Positions 45,103 to 55,206 are shown, counted from the stretch's first letter. The stretch is DNA of 64,000 bases from Bacteroidaceae bacterium (GCA_902362375.1 CABIVS010000016.1:62001-126000); one strand, 5' to 3'. The notes: generated by a model from the letters alone, not told the origin. Numbers and translations: made by a program.

Positions 45103-47013
45103 TCACCATCCGGGGTTCTGTTGAAGATTATCCAAAGCCGCCACTTCATCCATCGGCAACGGATACCAATAATTACGCTTGTTAAACGTCCGCACGGCTG
45201 TCTTTACCGGAACATACTCATAGGTGAAGTCGGTCAACTTATAAGTGCAGGCTTTTTCCACTTTCAACTGGTCGGCGGTATAAGAATGGTTGATCGGGGT
45301 AGCTTTAACGCCCATAATCGGATATTCACCCTTAAACAAGTCTTCAGCAATCATCCAACGGCGGATATCGTACCAGCGGTGTCCTTCGAACATCAATTCC
45401 ACACCGCGCTCCCGACGATAAGCTTCTCTAAAGTCCACTCCATCCGGCAGTTCACCGATTCCGGCTCTTACACGGATTTTATTCAATGCCTGACGGGCCG
45501 ACATCGTACAACCTGTCACTATTGCATCCGGATCACCTGTTGCTTCGTATGAAGCCTCTGCCATATCGAGGTAAACCTGTGAAACACGAATGTATACAGC
45601 CACCAGACGATATAATTGGAAACCTGCTTCGCCAAACAAAGGCACACTTGCTTCCGGCCAGATAAACTTCTTACACATATATCCGGTCTGCTGGGAACCT
45701 CTCGTAAACTGGTTGGTAGAAATGAAGTTCTCGGAATAACCGCCCGAATAAGTGGTTACATAATAAGGAACCCCCTGCAAGTTCTTTCCCCACTGTTCAC
45801 CGGGGACAAGGATATTGTTAGTGAAACGAGGATCTCTATCCGAGTATGGATCGGTAGTCTTCACCGCATCATAACCGGAACGCGGATCAGTGATCGGATA
45901 GTACTTACCATCAGTTCCCATGCGTTCGTACATATCTACCGCATTTTGTGTCGGAGCATTATAAGGAGTACCTTCGGCACCGGTCTTGTTATCATAAGGT
46001 TGTGTCAACCACTGCGCTCTGACAAAAGCCGACCAGTTACCGTGATGCCAGCGCAGAAACCATAAGTATTCCGGTTGTGCGAATTGGTTGGAATTAGGCA
46101 TTAACTGAATACTGCGGTATTCGTCATGATTCATCAGGCGATAATATTCGTGGCTTTCGATAGCGTTGATAGCCTTCTGCGCACTGCGGGCAGCCTCGGC
46201 AGCCATTTCTTTTCCATATCCTTTGTTTTCAATGGTATTCAGGTCGTTCTGCATCAAAGGACTGGCCGCATAAAGCTGCGTCATTGCTTTTAATGCCATA
46301 GCACCTACTCTGTCAGGCCGACCGTGCTCTACATCCGACCAACTTAATGGCAAATATTCAATGGCTTTATCCAGATCAGTCTGCATCCATGCATTGGATT
46401 CCTGATAAGTTTTACGGGGAAGATCGAAGTTGTCTGATGCTCCCCAAAGCTGGTCAAAGATAGGCATTCCGCCATATCGTTTGATGATTTCAAAATAGAA
46501 GTAAGCACGCAGGAAGTGAGCCTGTCCCAGCAATTTTCTTTTCTGGTCTTCGGTAATCGATTTCACCTGGTCGACTCCGTTAATCACACGGTTCACGATA
46601 CGAAGTCCGGTATAGGCACGCGAAATAGCACTTTTGAAATTCGCTCCATCACTTTTACTTCCTATTTCGAAACGTGTACTCGCATTCTCCAGCCAGTTGC
46701 CTGCATTGACAAACTTCGACGGGTCATCATCACGGACAGATGCATATTCATCGGACAAATTACCTACCGTTACATACGTATTTGAATAGGAGTTGATGCC
46801 ATGTGTGAAGATCAATATATCACCATTCAGAAAAATGCGGTCCATGAACCCTAACAAGCTGTTATAGTCTTTATAAACATCATCTTCGGAAAGTCCGTCA
46901 TCAGGGGAACGGTCCAGGTAGTCCTCACAACTTCCGAAAAACAACCCCAGCATAATGATCCATATCCAATTCAACTTATGTCTTCTCATATCAGTAAATT
47001 TAAAGTGTCTCAT
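45103..47013 (-). CDS. SusD-like lipoprotein, first of the tandem pair
   Basis: The 636-residue lipoprotein starts at ATG 47013, which overlaps the SusC stop in an ATGA. An internal ATG at 46989 would give a shorter, more typical signal peptide (MRRHKLNWIWIIMLGLFFGSC), so either start is possible. SusD/RagB features include DYLDRSPDDGLSEDDVYKDYNSLLGFMDRIF, LGQAHFLRAYFYFEIIKRYGGMPIF, and near the end RERGVELMFEGHRWYDIRRWM with YWYPLPMDEVAALDNLQQNPGW. It forms the lid for the SusC encoded immediately upstream. Confidence 0.94.
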   Translation of the reverse strand: MRHFKFTDMRRHKLNWIWIIMLGLFFGSCEDYLDRSPDDGLSEDDVYKDYNSLLGFMDRIFLNGDILIFTHGINSYSNTYVTVGNLSDEYASVRDDDPSKFVNAGNWLENASTRFEIGSKSDGANFKSAISRAYTGLRIVNRVINGVDQVKSITEDQKRKLLGQAHFLRAYFYFEIIKRYGGMPIFDQLWGASDNFDLPRKTYQESNAWMQTDLDKAIEYLPLSWSDVEHGRPDRVGAMALKAMTQLYAASPLMQNDLNTIENKGYGKEMAAEAARSAQKAINAIESHEYYRLMNHDEYRSIQLMPNSNQFAQPEYLWFLRWHHGNWSAFVRAQWLTQPYDNKTGAEGTPYNAPTQNAVDMYERMGTDGKYYPITDPRSGYDAVKTTDPYSDRDPRFTNNILVPGEQWGKNLQGVPYYVTTYSGGYSENFISTNQFTRGSQQTGYMCKKFIWPEASVPLFGEAGFQLYRLVAVYIRVSQVYLDMAEASYEATGDPDAIVTGCTMSARQALNKIRVRAGIGELPDGVDFREAYRRERGVELMFEGHRWYDIRRWMIAEDLFKGEYPIMGVKATPINHSYTADQLKVEKACTYKLTDFTYEYVPVKTAVRTFNKRNYWYPLPMDEVAALDNLQQNPGW

Positions 47014-50000
47014 AATCCTAATCTAAAACCAATATTATAACGTCTCACCATCGGATACACATTCTGTCCCGAATGCTCCGGGTCACGACGTGAATCGCCT
47101 TTCGAGAATGTCAGCAGATTGGTACCGTTGATATATATCTGCAGCTTTGTCAGATGCACAGGTTGTAACCAGCGTTTCGGAATCTCATAATTCACTTCCA
47201 GATTCTTCAGACGAAGATAAGCATGGTTGGTATACGTATAAGTACTGCCCACCGAGTTGTAATTTCTCTGTACATGAATACTAGGGCGGACGGCTCCGCT
47301 CTGAATCGGGGCATCGGCTGTCCATGTGTTCAATGTATTGGGTTGAGCTTTGATGTTACCTGCAGGGAAATCCCACAAGTAAGACGGTATCGCTTCCTTA
47401 TAAACATCCATGGCACTGTACCACAACATATTGAATCCAAATCCTTTGTAAGAACCTCCCAGCGTAAATCCGAGGGTAGTTACCGGATAGTTCAGGTCTT
47501 TCATCGGAACCATATCTTTAGCATCGATCATACCGTCTCCGTTGTAATCAATGTAATACAAGTCACCGGGAATCAGTGTGTTGTGTGCACCGTTGGCAAT
47601 GGTAGACTGCGCCGAGTTATAAATGTCATCCAACGACTGGAAGTTACCTGTTGCCAGGTACTTGTTGACGTATCCGATTGATTTCCCGGCTTTCTTCAGA
47701 TATTCACTCTGATTCTTCGGGTCGTCAATAAAGACGACACGGTTCTCGCTAGTTGCAAAATTAAACTTTGCATAATAATTAAACTTTCCGATACGATCGT
47801 TCCAAGTAACATCCAGTTCGAAACCATGATTTTTAGTTTTACCCAGATTCACCTGCGGGAAAGCAATACCACTGTCCGCCCAAGACGGAATTGTATTACG
47901 AGTCATCAGAATATTATTTCGCTTTTCATCGAACAAGTCCAACGTAAAGTTCAATTTGCCCCACAAACCTATCTCAATACCGATATTCTGTTTAACGGAT
48001 TCTTCCCAGGTGGCATCCGGATCGGCCAGTTTGCCTTCTTTATATAAAGGTCCCCAATTACTGGTCTGGTATTTACCGAACTGTGCGTTATCGGAGAGTT
48101 GCTCGAATTTCTGAATATAGTTGAAACGGGTAGCCCCTTTATCATTACCCACCACACCATACGAATAACGCACTTTCAGGTTGGTCAGTATTCCTTTGGT
48201 CCATTTTTTCACCCAAGGCTCTTCACTGATACGCCAACCGATAGAAGCGGACGGGAAGAAACCGAAGCGATGTCCCGGAGCAAATTTTTCCGAACCGGTA
48301 TAAGCACCGTTAAACTCGGCCAGGTAACGTTCTTTGAAGTTGTAAGTCACACGACCCACCCAATCTTCTTCGTAAGCCGGGAAGTTCATGACGGCCACAT
48401 TATCACTAGTCGACTCGTTCATCTTACGGTTGAACACAAACAAGGCACTTACATCATGGTCGCCAAACTGACGGTTGTAATTCAATGCCACTTCATAATA
48501 CAACTTACGTCCGTAAGCCTTGAATCCGTCATAAGCACCGCCGACAGGTAAATCTCCAGGGGCGTTTTCATCCGGATAGCGTTTCTCCGTATAATTATAA
48601 GTAATGGTTCCATCGGGATTGTAAATAGGATTGGCATAATCATACACACGATTGATACGAATATGCGTACGTTGAGCAACCAAATCATCTTTACCCAGAA
48701 TCTTACCCGGCATAATCTGGGTACTCCATGATGAAGAAGTGGTATAAGACAAGGATGCTTTCAATGATAATCCTTTAGTGACAAAGTCCAGTTTCTGATT
48801 CAGGATCACATCATAGAAACCTTGATGTTGCTTAATGTTACGACTCCCCCCTTCTGTCATCAGACAGACAATGTTCTGATCGGAACTTAACCCGTCTCCC
48901 CATATTCCATTGCTGTATTTAATCGGAAACTCATTACTCGGAGCCGTGAAGAACGTTCCGAAAAAGCGTTCATCCGGAGAATCGACATTCTCATAATAAG
49001 AAGGTTGATTCTGATACCCCATCTTACCGGCTACATTAAATGACAGTTTGGTAGTATTCGTTATATTGAAGTCGAAATTACTACGCCAGTTATAGCGGCG
49101 ATAGGAGAAGGAAGGATCAAATTCCTCCTGTTTGGTCGTATTAAAGATATCACCGTCATGCAAATAACCCAAAGAAACGAAATAACTCATTTTCTTTGTA
49201 CCACCTCGTACATTCAGGTTGTAGTTCTGCTCGTAACCTACATTCTTTACCATTTCTTTCCACCAGTCCACTTGCGGGAAAGCATCATTGTAAGGGCCAT
49301 AATTTCCGGTAGCATACGCATTTTCCCATGCAGCAATGGTAGATTCGGGAACCAGTGCCCCCCAGTTGGCATCATTCGCCTGGGCTCTGTTATACTGTTT
49401 CATGGAAGTCACATAATCCGCCCATTCGGGAGCGGCAGACGGTTGCTTGAAGCCAAAGTTGGCAGTGAACGAAATCTCCGGTTTCTGTTCCAGTCCCCGC
49501 TTGGTGGTAAGCAGGATAACGCCGTTTGCACCTTTCACACCGTAAACCGCAGTGGCCGAAGCATCTTTCAATACAGAGATGGATTCTATTTCATTCACAT
49601 CGACATCATTGAAATCACGCTCGATGCCGTCCACCAGTACAAGCGGCGCAGCTTCTCCCCAAGTGGACTTACCGCGAATCAACAAAGAGGCCTGATCGGC
49701 TCCCGGCTTCGAAGTGGAGTTGATGGCAACCACACCGGGCATCTGACCTTGCAAGGCTTCGGACACAGAGTTCACGCTACCTACCTTTAACAAGTCGTCT
49801 CCCTTTGCCGTAGCAATGGAACCGACGCTGGATACCTTTTTCTGAACACCATATCCTACCACTACCACTTCCTCCAACGTTTCCGCATCTTCTCCCAAAG
49901 AAATGACTCCCAGCGTCGTCTTATTCTTTAAATCCAGTTCCAGAGTTTTATAGCCCACATAAGAAATGACAAGTATGTCTCCTTTCGATGCTTTCACGGA

Positions 50001-50201
50001 AAAATTACCGTCAAAATCAGTAATCGTACCGCTGCCTGTACCTTTCACGCGAACGCTGACACCTATCATCGGCTCACCGGATACTGCATCCTTCACTTGT
50101 CCCTTCCAATAGATTTGTTGTGCATGTACGCTCAATGTACAAAGCAAAAAGCAACAAAGACAGAAGAAAGAAAAATAAAGTCTGTTCCTTTTCATAAACA
50201 T
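47010..50201 (-). CDS. SusC-like TonB-dependent transporter, first of the tandem pair
   Basis: The 1063-residue outer-membrane protein has a signal peptide (start 50201 or the Met two codons on), a carboxypeptidase-regulatory-like domain (WKGQVKDAVSGEPMIGVSVRVKGTGSG), a clear TonB box region (LEEVVVVGYGVQKKVSSVGS), a plug (PLVLVDGIERDFNDVDVNEIESISVLKDASATAVYGVKGANG) and a long barrel ending YNIGFRLGL. It is the first gene of the SusC-SusD-SusC-SusD-DUF1735 series. No exact TAnnTTTG element was found in the 134 bases upstream, so it may also be transcribed from the enzyme genes further up. Confidence 0.95.
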   Translation of the reverse strand: MFMKRNRLYFSFFCLCCFLLCTLSVHAQQIYWKGQVKDAVSGEPMIGVSVRVKGTGSGTITDFDGNFSVKASKGDILVISYVGYKTLELDLKNKTTLGVISLGEDAETLEEVVVVGYGVQKKVSSVGSIATAKGDDLLKVGSVNSVSEALQGQMPGVVAINSTSKPGADQASLLIRGKSTWGEAAPLVLVDGIERDFNDVDVNEIESISVLKDASATAVYGVKGANGVILLTTKRGLEQKPEISFTANFGFKQPSAAPEWADYVTSMKQYNRAQANDANWGALVPESTIAAWENAYATGNYGPYNDAFPQVDWWKEMVKNVGYEQNYNLNVRGGTKKMSYFVSLGYLHDGDIFNTTKQEEFDPSFSYRRYNWRSNFDFNITNTTKLSFNVAGKMGYQNQPSYYENVDSPDERFFGTFFTAPSNEFPIKYSNGIWGDGLSSDQNIVCLMTEGGSRNIKQHQGFYDVILNQKLDFVTKGLSLKASLSYTTSSSWSTQIMPGKILGKDDLVAQRTHIRINRVYDYANPIYNPDGTITYNYTEKRYPDENAPGDLPVGGAYDGFKAYGRKLYYEVALNYNRQFGDHDVSALFVFNRKMNESTSDNVAVMNFPAYEEDWVGRVTYNFKERYLAEFNGAYTGSEKFAPGHRFGFFPSASIGWRISEEPWVKKWTKGILTNLKVRYSYGVVGNDKGATRFNYIQKFEQLSDNAQFGKYQTSNWGPLYKEGKLADPDATWEESVKQNIGIEIGLWGKLNFTLDLFDEKRNNILMTRNTIPSWADSGIAFPQVNLGKTKNHGFELDVTWNDRIGKFNYYAKFNFATSENRVVFIDDPKNQSEYLKKAGKSIGYVNKYLATGNFQSLDDIYNSAQSTIANGAHNTLIPGDLYYIDYNGDGMIDAKDMVPMKDLNYPVTTLGFTLGGSYKGFGFNMLWYSAMDVYKEAIPSYLWDFPAGNIKAQPNTLNTWTADAPIQSGAVRPSIHVQRNYNSVGSTYTYTNHAYLRLKNLEVNYEIPKRWLQPVHLTKLQIYINGTNLLTFSKGDSRRDPEHSGQNVYPMVRRYNIGFRLGL

Positions 50202-50335
50202 TATTTTTAACTGTTAACAAATTCTTTATCTCATAGCACAAATTAAGCGGGAAAATCTTCAAATGAAAGGGAAGAATCTCCTTAAAACCCGTACAAATGT
50301 GCAAAATAGATTTCTCTACTACATTTCTGAACAAA

Positions 50336-51322
50336 TCATTTCCACATAGGCTTTATGACGTGATCTTTGTCTACGGTGATGCTATATACGCCGTCATTTC
50401 CTTTCTCCAGCATAAGCGGAACAATACGCGTTTTACGAGGTTGCACCGTGGAGTCCGAACGATGGACATGATAGACATAATAGTATTTTCCATCCAACCC
50501 CTTAAACACATCTCCATGTCCCGATCCGTTTTCTCCTACGAGACTACGATGTATGATCGGACTGTTCGGATGTTTCTTCCACGGACCAAGAGGGGAAGAA
50601 GCAGTAGCATAGCCCACCGAGTAGTCAATATTCATAAAATGATTAGCAGAATAGAACAGGTAATACACTCCGTCCCATTTCATAACCGTCGGTCCTTCCA
50701 TTACTGGTGCGGACTTGTAATTCGGAGTCTTTTCCCAAGGCTCCGTGCAGTCCATACATTGTTTCAACGTTTCCGGTTTGATGCCTCCCTTCTTCATGTC
50801 AAACTCGGCTACCCAAAGGTAATTTCCTTTATTAAAACGAACATGATACAGGTAGTATTTCCCATCATCATCCTTAAACAGGAATGAGTCGATATTTTTG
50901 GCGGAAGCGTCTATCGGTCTGACTTCTTTCTGACGGAAAGGACCGAATACCGATTTTGAAGAAGCAATCACCGTTTGCTCATTGGCGGTATAAGTGAAAT
51001 AATAGGTTCCTTTCTCCTTAAAATATTGAGGTGCCCAGAAGCCTTTTTCACCGTACGTACGGTCACCTTTCCGAAGAATCAGTTGCTGGGAACTGCCGTC
51101 GGGAACCGTCCAATGCTCCAAATCGGTCGATTCGAGGATGGAAAAGCCCAACGGTTCCTGGTTGCGCGTACCGGTGAGGTAGTACTTTCCATTTTCCACA
51201 AAGATAGTGGGGTCGGCAAAAGATATTTCTTTCCAATCATCAGCCTGCAGTTGGGAGACAGATATGAATGTCGCTCCCAAAGCAAGTGTCATTCGTAAGA
51301 GGATTTTATTGAATGTATTCAT
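50336..51322 (-). CDS. GH43 family glycoside hydrolase
   Basis: The 328-residue exported protein has a signal peptide and a five-bladed beta-propeller. The GH43 catalytic set is seen as D37 (ISFADPTIFVENGKYYLTGT, base), D145 (KNIDSFLFKDDDGKYYLYH, pKa modulator) and E209 (PVMEGPTVMKWDGVYYLFYS, acid), and H in ENGSGHGDVFKG is the usual metal-binding His. GH43 enzymes are inverting and remove alpha-L-arabinofuranose, beta-D-xylose or beta-D-galactose residues. The compact single-domain form does not settle the choice. It lies 33 bases after the GLUG-type lipoprotein and just ahead of the tandem SusCD genes. Confidence 0.9.
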   Translation of the reverse strand: MNTFNKILLRMTLALGATFISVSQLQADDWKEISFADPTIFVENGKYYLTGTRNQEPLGFSILESTDLEHWTVPDGSSQQLILRKGDRTYGEKGFWAPQYFKEKGTYYFTYTANEQTVIASSKSVFGPFRQKEVRPIDASAKNIDSFLFKDDDGKYYLYHVRFNKGNYLWVAEFDMKKGGIKPETLKQCMDCTEPWEKTPNYKSAPVMEGPTVMKWDGVYYLFYSANHFMNIDYSVGYATASSPLGPWKKHPNSPIIHRSLVGENGSGHGDVFKGLDGKYYYVYHVHRSDSTVQPRKTRIVPLMLEKGNDGVYSITVDKDHVIKPMWK

Positions 51323-51355
51323 CAGTTTATATCTTAATTATTATATCACTTCTTA

Positions 51356-52987
51356 TTAATCCAGTTCCCATGCCAAACGGGGTTGTTCACCGTCAAGGTT
51401 CCATATAGAGTTATCCCAGTCAAGAGTACGGACAGCTTCCATCAAGTTATTGATGGTAGTCAGACCATTGTAACGGTCTACCGTAATAACAGCGTCCACG
51501 TTTACGCTGGCTTGGTCAGGCAACATGGGATTATTGGGGAACACACATTCCATAGCAGGATTAGCGTAACAGGAATAAGCGACGTTCTCGCTGTACCGTC
51601 CGCATACCTTACCCGATTTGGGCGCAGCTTGAGAGAATAAATACGTATTCCATGCCACGCAGTGATGAACAGTAATACCGCTCCCGGTAGTATTGTTGGC
51701 ATTACCCATAATACCTCCCACCTGGTTTTGTGCAGATACATCGCAGTCGCTCCAGCAGTAGGATATGGTAGAGGTTGTAGAAGCACCGGACATAGGTTGC
51801 ACCCATCCTGCTATACCACCACCCGGATTGGCCACCACCATGGGAACCGCTTTCATCACTCCGTGTGAATAGCAGTGGGAAATTTTGCTTCCAAGCAACC
51901 GGCTGGCAATACCACCGACGCATGACTGGGTAGTGATATCACCTATATGATAGCACTGTTCTATAGCAGCTCCCTCACGCACTTCACCGCAGATACCACC
52001 TGCCGACCACAAAGCAGTAATCTTCGTTTCCGAACCACATTGATAAATCTTACTGTCTGCTCCATGAAGTCGTCCGCAAATACCACCCGCCTGACCGTCG
52101 TCCCATGCGGCATTACCCGAAGTCAGACTGATAGTACCTGACACCCGAACATTCTCTACTATACCCGCACCGGAAACATTACCCGCCTGACCAGCAACAA
52201 TACCCGCAAGTTTCTTATCAGCGGTAACTTGCGCGTTCGTAAAGGTCACATTGGCACACCGTCCTGTCAACATACCGAAGAAGCCTTGATAACCGGATGA
52301 AGAAGATGTAATTTTCAGATTATTGATAACGTGTCCGCAGCCGTCGAAATCCACAGGTCTGACAGCAGTGGCTTCCACCGGAGTCCAGTCCGTTCCTTGC
52401 AGGTCGATGTCCGCACCCAGACGTACGTAAGTAGTCTGTCCGTCTTTGAGATATTCACCAAGCTTGGCCAAGTCTTTGGCCGCAGTGATGATGTACGGAT
52501 TACCGATACCACCTTGTTTTTGTTGCAGATAGAAAGTCATGGTACTCTTTTCTTCATTGACGGCAAGATCGTCAGACTTCAGTTTCAGACCAAGCACGTA
52601 TTTTTTGGTGTTGTCCAGTGTAGTAAGATCGTGGAAACGCAGACCGACAGTATGCAACACATCGTCACCTTTAAAGTCGAGACTGTTGGCATCCAGGTCA
52701 TAGTTAGCCGCAGGCAATAGCGTGTATTCCTCGCCAAACGAATGAGCATCGACTACTGCAAATTCCGCTCTCGCTTCCTTTTCGCAATGGCTCTTCTCTA
52801 CCATAATGGTATATTCATATTCAGGTTCATCCAGATATAGGTCATACTTGCCAGTCTGATTAAGTGACAAAGTGATACCGGAATAAGTAACTTCCGCCTT
52901 TTCCGGCTGCGTCAAATCCATGACTTCACCACAGGAAACCAATGAAAACGCCATCAGCGACGCTACAATAGGAATATATCTTTTCAT
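51356..52987 (-). CDS. DUF1735-like plus GLUG-repeat surface lipoprotein
   Basis: The 543-residue lipoprotein (Cys19 after FSLVS) has an N-terminal DUF1735-like domain (about 30-160: YLDEPEYEYTIMVEKSHCEKEARAEFAVVDAHSFGEEYTLLPAANYDLD). Repeats of GLUG type follow (GGICGRLHGADSKIYQCGSE; GGICGEVREGAAIEQCYHIGDI; GGIASRLLGSKISHCYSHG; GGIAGWVQP; GGIMGNANN), which fold as a right-handed beta-helix. In Bacteroides polysaccharide loci such proteins sit at the surface and are thought to bind glycan or support SusCD. Unusually many Cys residues recur in the repeats. Confidence 0.82.
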   Translation of the reverse strand: MKRYIPIVASLMAFSLVSCGEVMDLTQPEKAEVTYSGITLSLNQTGKYDLYLDEPEYEYTIMVEKSHCEKEARAEFAVVDAHSFGEEYTLLPAANYDLDANSLDFKGDDVLHTVGLRFHDLTTLDNTKKYVLGLKLKSDDLAVNEEKSTMTFYLQQKQGGIGNPYIITAAKDLAKLGEYLKDGQTTYVRLGADIDLQGTDWTPVEATAVRPVDFDGCGHVINNLKITSSSSGYQGFFGMLTGRCANVTFTNAQVTADKKLAGIVAGQAGNVSGAGIVENVRVSGTISLTSGNAAWDDGQAGGICGRLHGADSKIYQCGSETKITALWSAGGICGEVREGAAIEQCYHIGDITTQSCVGGIASRLLGSKISHCYSHGVMKAVPMVVANPGGGIAGWVQPMSGASTTSTISYCWSDCDVSAQNQVGGIMGNANNTTGSGITVHHCVAWNTYLFSQAAPKSGKVCGRYSENVAYSCYANPAMECVFPNNPMLPDQASVNVDAVITVDRYNGLTTINNLMEAVRTLDWDNSIWNLDGEQPRLAWELD

Positions 52988-53008
52988 AATTCAATTCTTT
53001 TTAAATGA

Positions 53009-53413
53009 TTAAAAAACAGGGATTACCATACCAACATTGTCACCTGACAACCACACTTTTCCACCATCTATCCGAACGACCTCCATCTCCATCTCTTCTT
53101 TGAGGAAAGAAACTCCCCGGAATGAGAACGCTGCCTTTATTTTCTGACCGATAGTTGCAGGTTTCCCGGTAAACTTCACATGAATGTATTGGCTTTGATC
53201 CGAATTCTGTAAACGATAGGTCAGGCGCTTGGAATTGATTGCAGTCTGAACTTGTTCCTGCTCTGCAAAAATACAAACTCCATCCAAACTATAAAATCCT
53301 ATTTCGGTATATCCCGTTATATCCTTTCTATCAACGCCGTTTTCAGCATAATCCGTTTTTGCGCAAGAGGCGAAAACCAACAGGTATGCCAATAATACAT
53401 ATATTACTTTCAT
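53009..53413 (-). CDS. Small lipoprotein of unknown function
   Basis: The 134-residue protein has a lipoprotein signal (MKVIYVLLAYLLVFASC, Cys17) and a compact beta-rich body (TEIGFYSLDGVCIFAEQEQ; YIHVKFTGKPATIGQKIKAAFSFRGVSFLKEEMEMEVVRIDGGKVWLSG). No family is recognised. It lies 21 bases from each neighbour in an operon with a TIM-barrel hydrolase and the GLUG lipoprotein, so it is probably an accessory surface protein. Confidence 0.75.
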   Translation of the reverse strand: MKVIYVLLAYLLVFASCAKTDYAENGVDRKDITGYTEIGFYSLDGVCIFAEQEQVQTAINSKRLTYRLQNSDQSQYIHVKFTGKPATIGQKIKAAFSFRGVSFLKEEMEMEVVRIDGGKVWLSGDNVGMVIPVF

Positions 53414-53434
53414 AAGCGAATAAATTTAAGATCA

Positions 53435-55093
53435 TTACTTTCTAATAGTTGCCGACAATGTTTCTACCGATCCATCCTTATAAGTCACTTCGGCCGTAAG
53501 CACTTGCCCGTTCAGGTTCTTATTCACTATATCGATTTCCTGTCCATCCACCTTTAGCTTGTAAGAAGCGACATCAGCCGGCAAATTCAACAGTTGCACC
53601 AACGCATATCCATCCACTTGCTGATATTTCAACAGAGGGAACTCTCCCGTCACAAGCTTAGTTTTGACATCATCTTCCCACAACACACTGTCATCCGACT
53701 TCAGCAACGCTACATGGTATGTTGTGCCGGGAACAAGATTTTTAACCAGCGTATAATCGCTTTCCGAATCAAGCGGCTGACGCACTACCTCGGTCCCGTC
53801 CTTGTCTGTCACCGACAACACTCCCGTCTTATCAGCTCCGTTACCCCAACTAATAAATAACTCCTGTTGTCCTTCGACAAGACTGGAAATTGCCAGCCCA
53901 TTTTGAGCAGCGATGAAATCAGGATATAATAATGGATTGGGATTGTAGAACCCGTTTGCATCCAGTCCTAAATAACGGGAAAAATAAATTCCTCCAAGCT
54001 CCCACATTTCAGTATTCGCATCGTAAACAGCTCTCGCCCCACCGGGAACAACGCTAAAACGCCCGGTAATGGCATACGTATCATATTTCTTGAATACCTC
54101 ATAAAAAGTCTTATACCAATTCTTCGGATACCAGGAGTAACTCTCAAAAAGACTCTTGAACTCGGCAGCACTAACCGGTGTACCGGCATTCGCCTTTTCA
54201 GCTATCAGATTAAGATATTCGTAGATTTTCATTCCGGCTGTATAACCATTCTTGGTTCCCCATTCTCCCAACGCATCGGCCACATGAGGATTCAAAGCAC
54301 GCACCATAGAGAATTCCGTGCAAATCAGTTTTTTGGTTACACCGTACTTATTGCGGATGATCCGGAAATCATCTTCCGCCTGATTGATATTCAATGCGTG
54401 AACATGCAGGTCGAGTCCCACCACATTAGGATTATTATTAACCACAGAGACTACCGCAGGAACCGTTTCGCTCTTCGGCAACTCGGACACACGGTTCAAT
54501 GCCCCTGCATAAATGTCAAATGTCCAGCCATTCGCCTGCTTCCAAGTAGTCAGCCGATTGGCAAACTCATTCAGGAATGCCCGGTAATCATCACCGTCAG
54601 CATGACAAAGATCGGTATCCAATGCATTTTCCCACTCCGGTTCGTTACCCATAACCAAAATGTCAATATTCTGCGCCATCTGATAAGTTTGCAATAACAC
54701 TTCCGTTGCCCGGAATATGTACTCCATCTCCTTCGTCCCTACTTTGGGAACCGTATCGGTATATAATTCAAAAGGTATTTTCAGGCTTAATATGAACTTC
54801 ACGCGGTCGCCCAACGCTTTCTTGGCCTGGATAAATTTCAGTGTGGGAATATGTGTCTTAATGGCTTCTTCTTTCACGCCTACAATTTTCCCGTTTTCAT
54901 TTTGAAGAAACAGAGCGGGGACATTGACAAACCCTCTCACCCAATTCACTTTCGACTGCTTCAGCATCTCTATTTCCGTAATCGGGTAGTCTATATTTTC
55001 ATTATAGTTCGCCCCCAAATCCTGCGCCTTTGTTCCCATTGAACATAAGAACAGCAATACAAACATTAAAAAAGCTTTCATTTTCATATACAT
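53435..55093 (-). CDS. Exported TIM-barrel glycoside hydrolase of clan A type, family not assigned
   Basis: The 552-residue protein has a signal peptide (ending MGTKAQ; the start may be either of the first Met residues). The N-terminal 400 residues read as a beta/alpha barrel: VNWVRGFVNVP at an early strand, DILVMGNEPEWEN with N150-E151 as acid/base, LDLHVHALN, and KKLICTEFSMV with E260 as nucleophile. This Asn-Glu/Glu pair is the mark of clan GH-A retaining enzymes. After residue about 430 come fibronectin-like beta domains (LVKNLVPGTTYHVALLKSDDS). I cannot place it in a numbered GH family. A -7 element and a hairpin lie just upstream, so it may start its own transcript. It could be the chain-cutting enzyme of this locus. 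Confidence 0.75.
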   Translation of the reverse strand: MYMKMKAFLMFVLLFLCSMGTKAQDLGANYNENIDYPITEIEMLKQSKVNWVRGFVNVPALFLQNENGKIVGVKEEAIKTHIPTLKFIQAKKALGDRVKFILSLKIPFELYTDTVPKVGTKEMEYIFRATEVLLQTYQMAQNIDILVMGNEPEWENALDTDLCHADGDDYRAFLNEFANRLTTWKQANGWTFDIYAGALNRVSELPKSETVPAVVSVVNNNPNVVGLDLHVHALNINQAEDDFRIIRNKYGVTKKLICTEFSMVRALNPHVADALGEWGTKNGYTAGMKIYEYLNLIAEKANAGTPVSAAEFKSLFESYSWYPKNWYKTFYEVFKKYDTYAITGRFSVVPGGARAVYDANTEMWELGGIYFSRYLGLDANGFYNPNPLLYPDFIAAQNGLAISSLVEGQQELFISWGNGADKTGVLSVTDKDGTEVVRQPLDSESDYTLVKNLVPGTTYHVALLKSDDSVLWEDDVKTKLVTGEFPLLKYQQVDGYALVQLLNLPADVASYKLKVDGQEIDIVNKNLNGQVLTAEVTYKDGSVETLSATIRK

Positions 55094-55126
55094 ACTTCAA
55101 GGTTAATTGTCCGACATCGAACAGAA

Positions 55127-55134
55127 CAAAGGTA
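55127..55134 (-). promoter_or_regulatory. -7 promoter element before the TIM-barrel hydrolase gene
   Basis: Minus-strand TACCTTTG fits TAnnTTTG, 33 bases before the ATG at 55093. It follows the small hairpin at 55141-55184, which supports a separate transcription start. Confidence 0.5.
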
Positions 55135-55140
55135 GAGAAA

Positions 55141-55184
55141 TAAATCCCGGTAGAATAGAACGATTGTTTTATCAACGGGATTTA
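55141..55184 (-). terminator. Short hairpin after the sulfatase gene
   Basis: Perfect 9-bp arms TAAATCCCG (55141-55149) and CGGGATTTA (55176-55184), beginning 22 bases past the minus-strand sulfatase stop. A weak terminator is possible; the loop is 26 bases long. Confidence 0.45.
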
Positions 55185-55206
55185 TGTTCAGAATAAACAT
55201 TTGACC

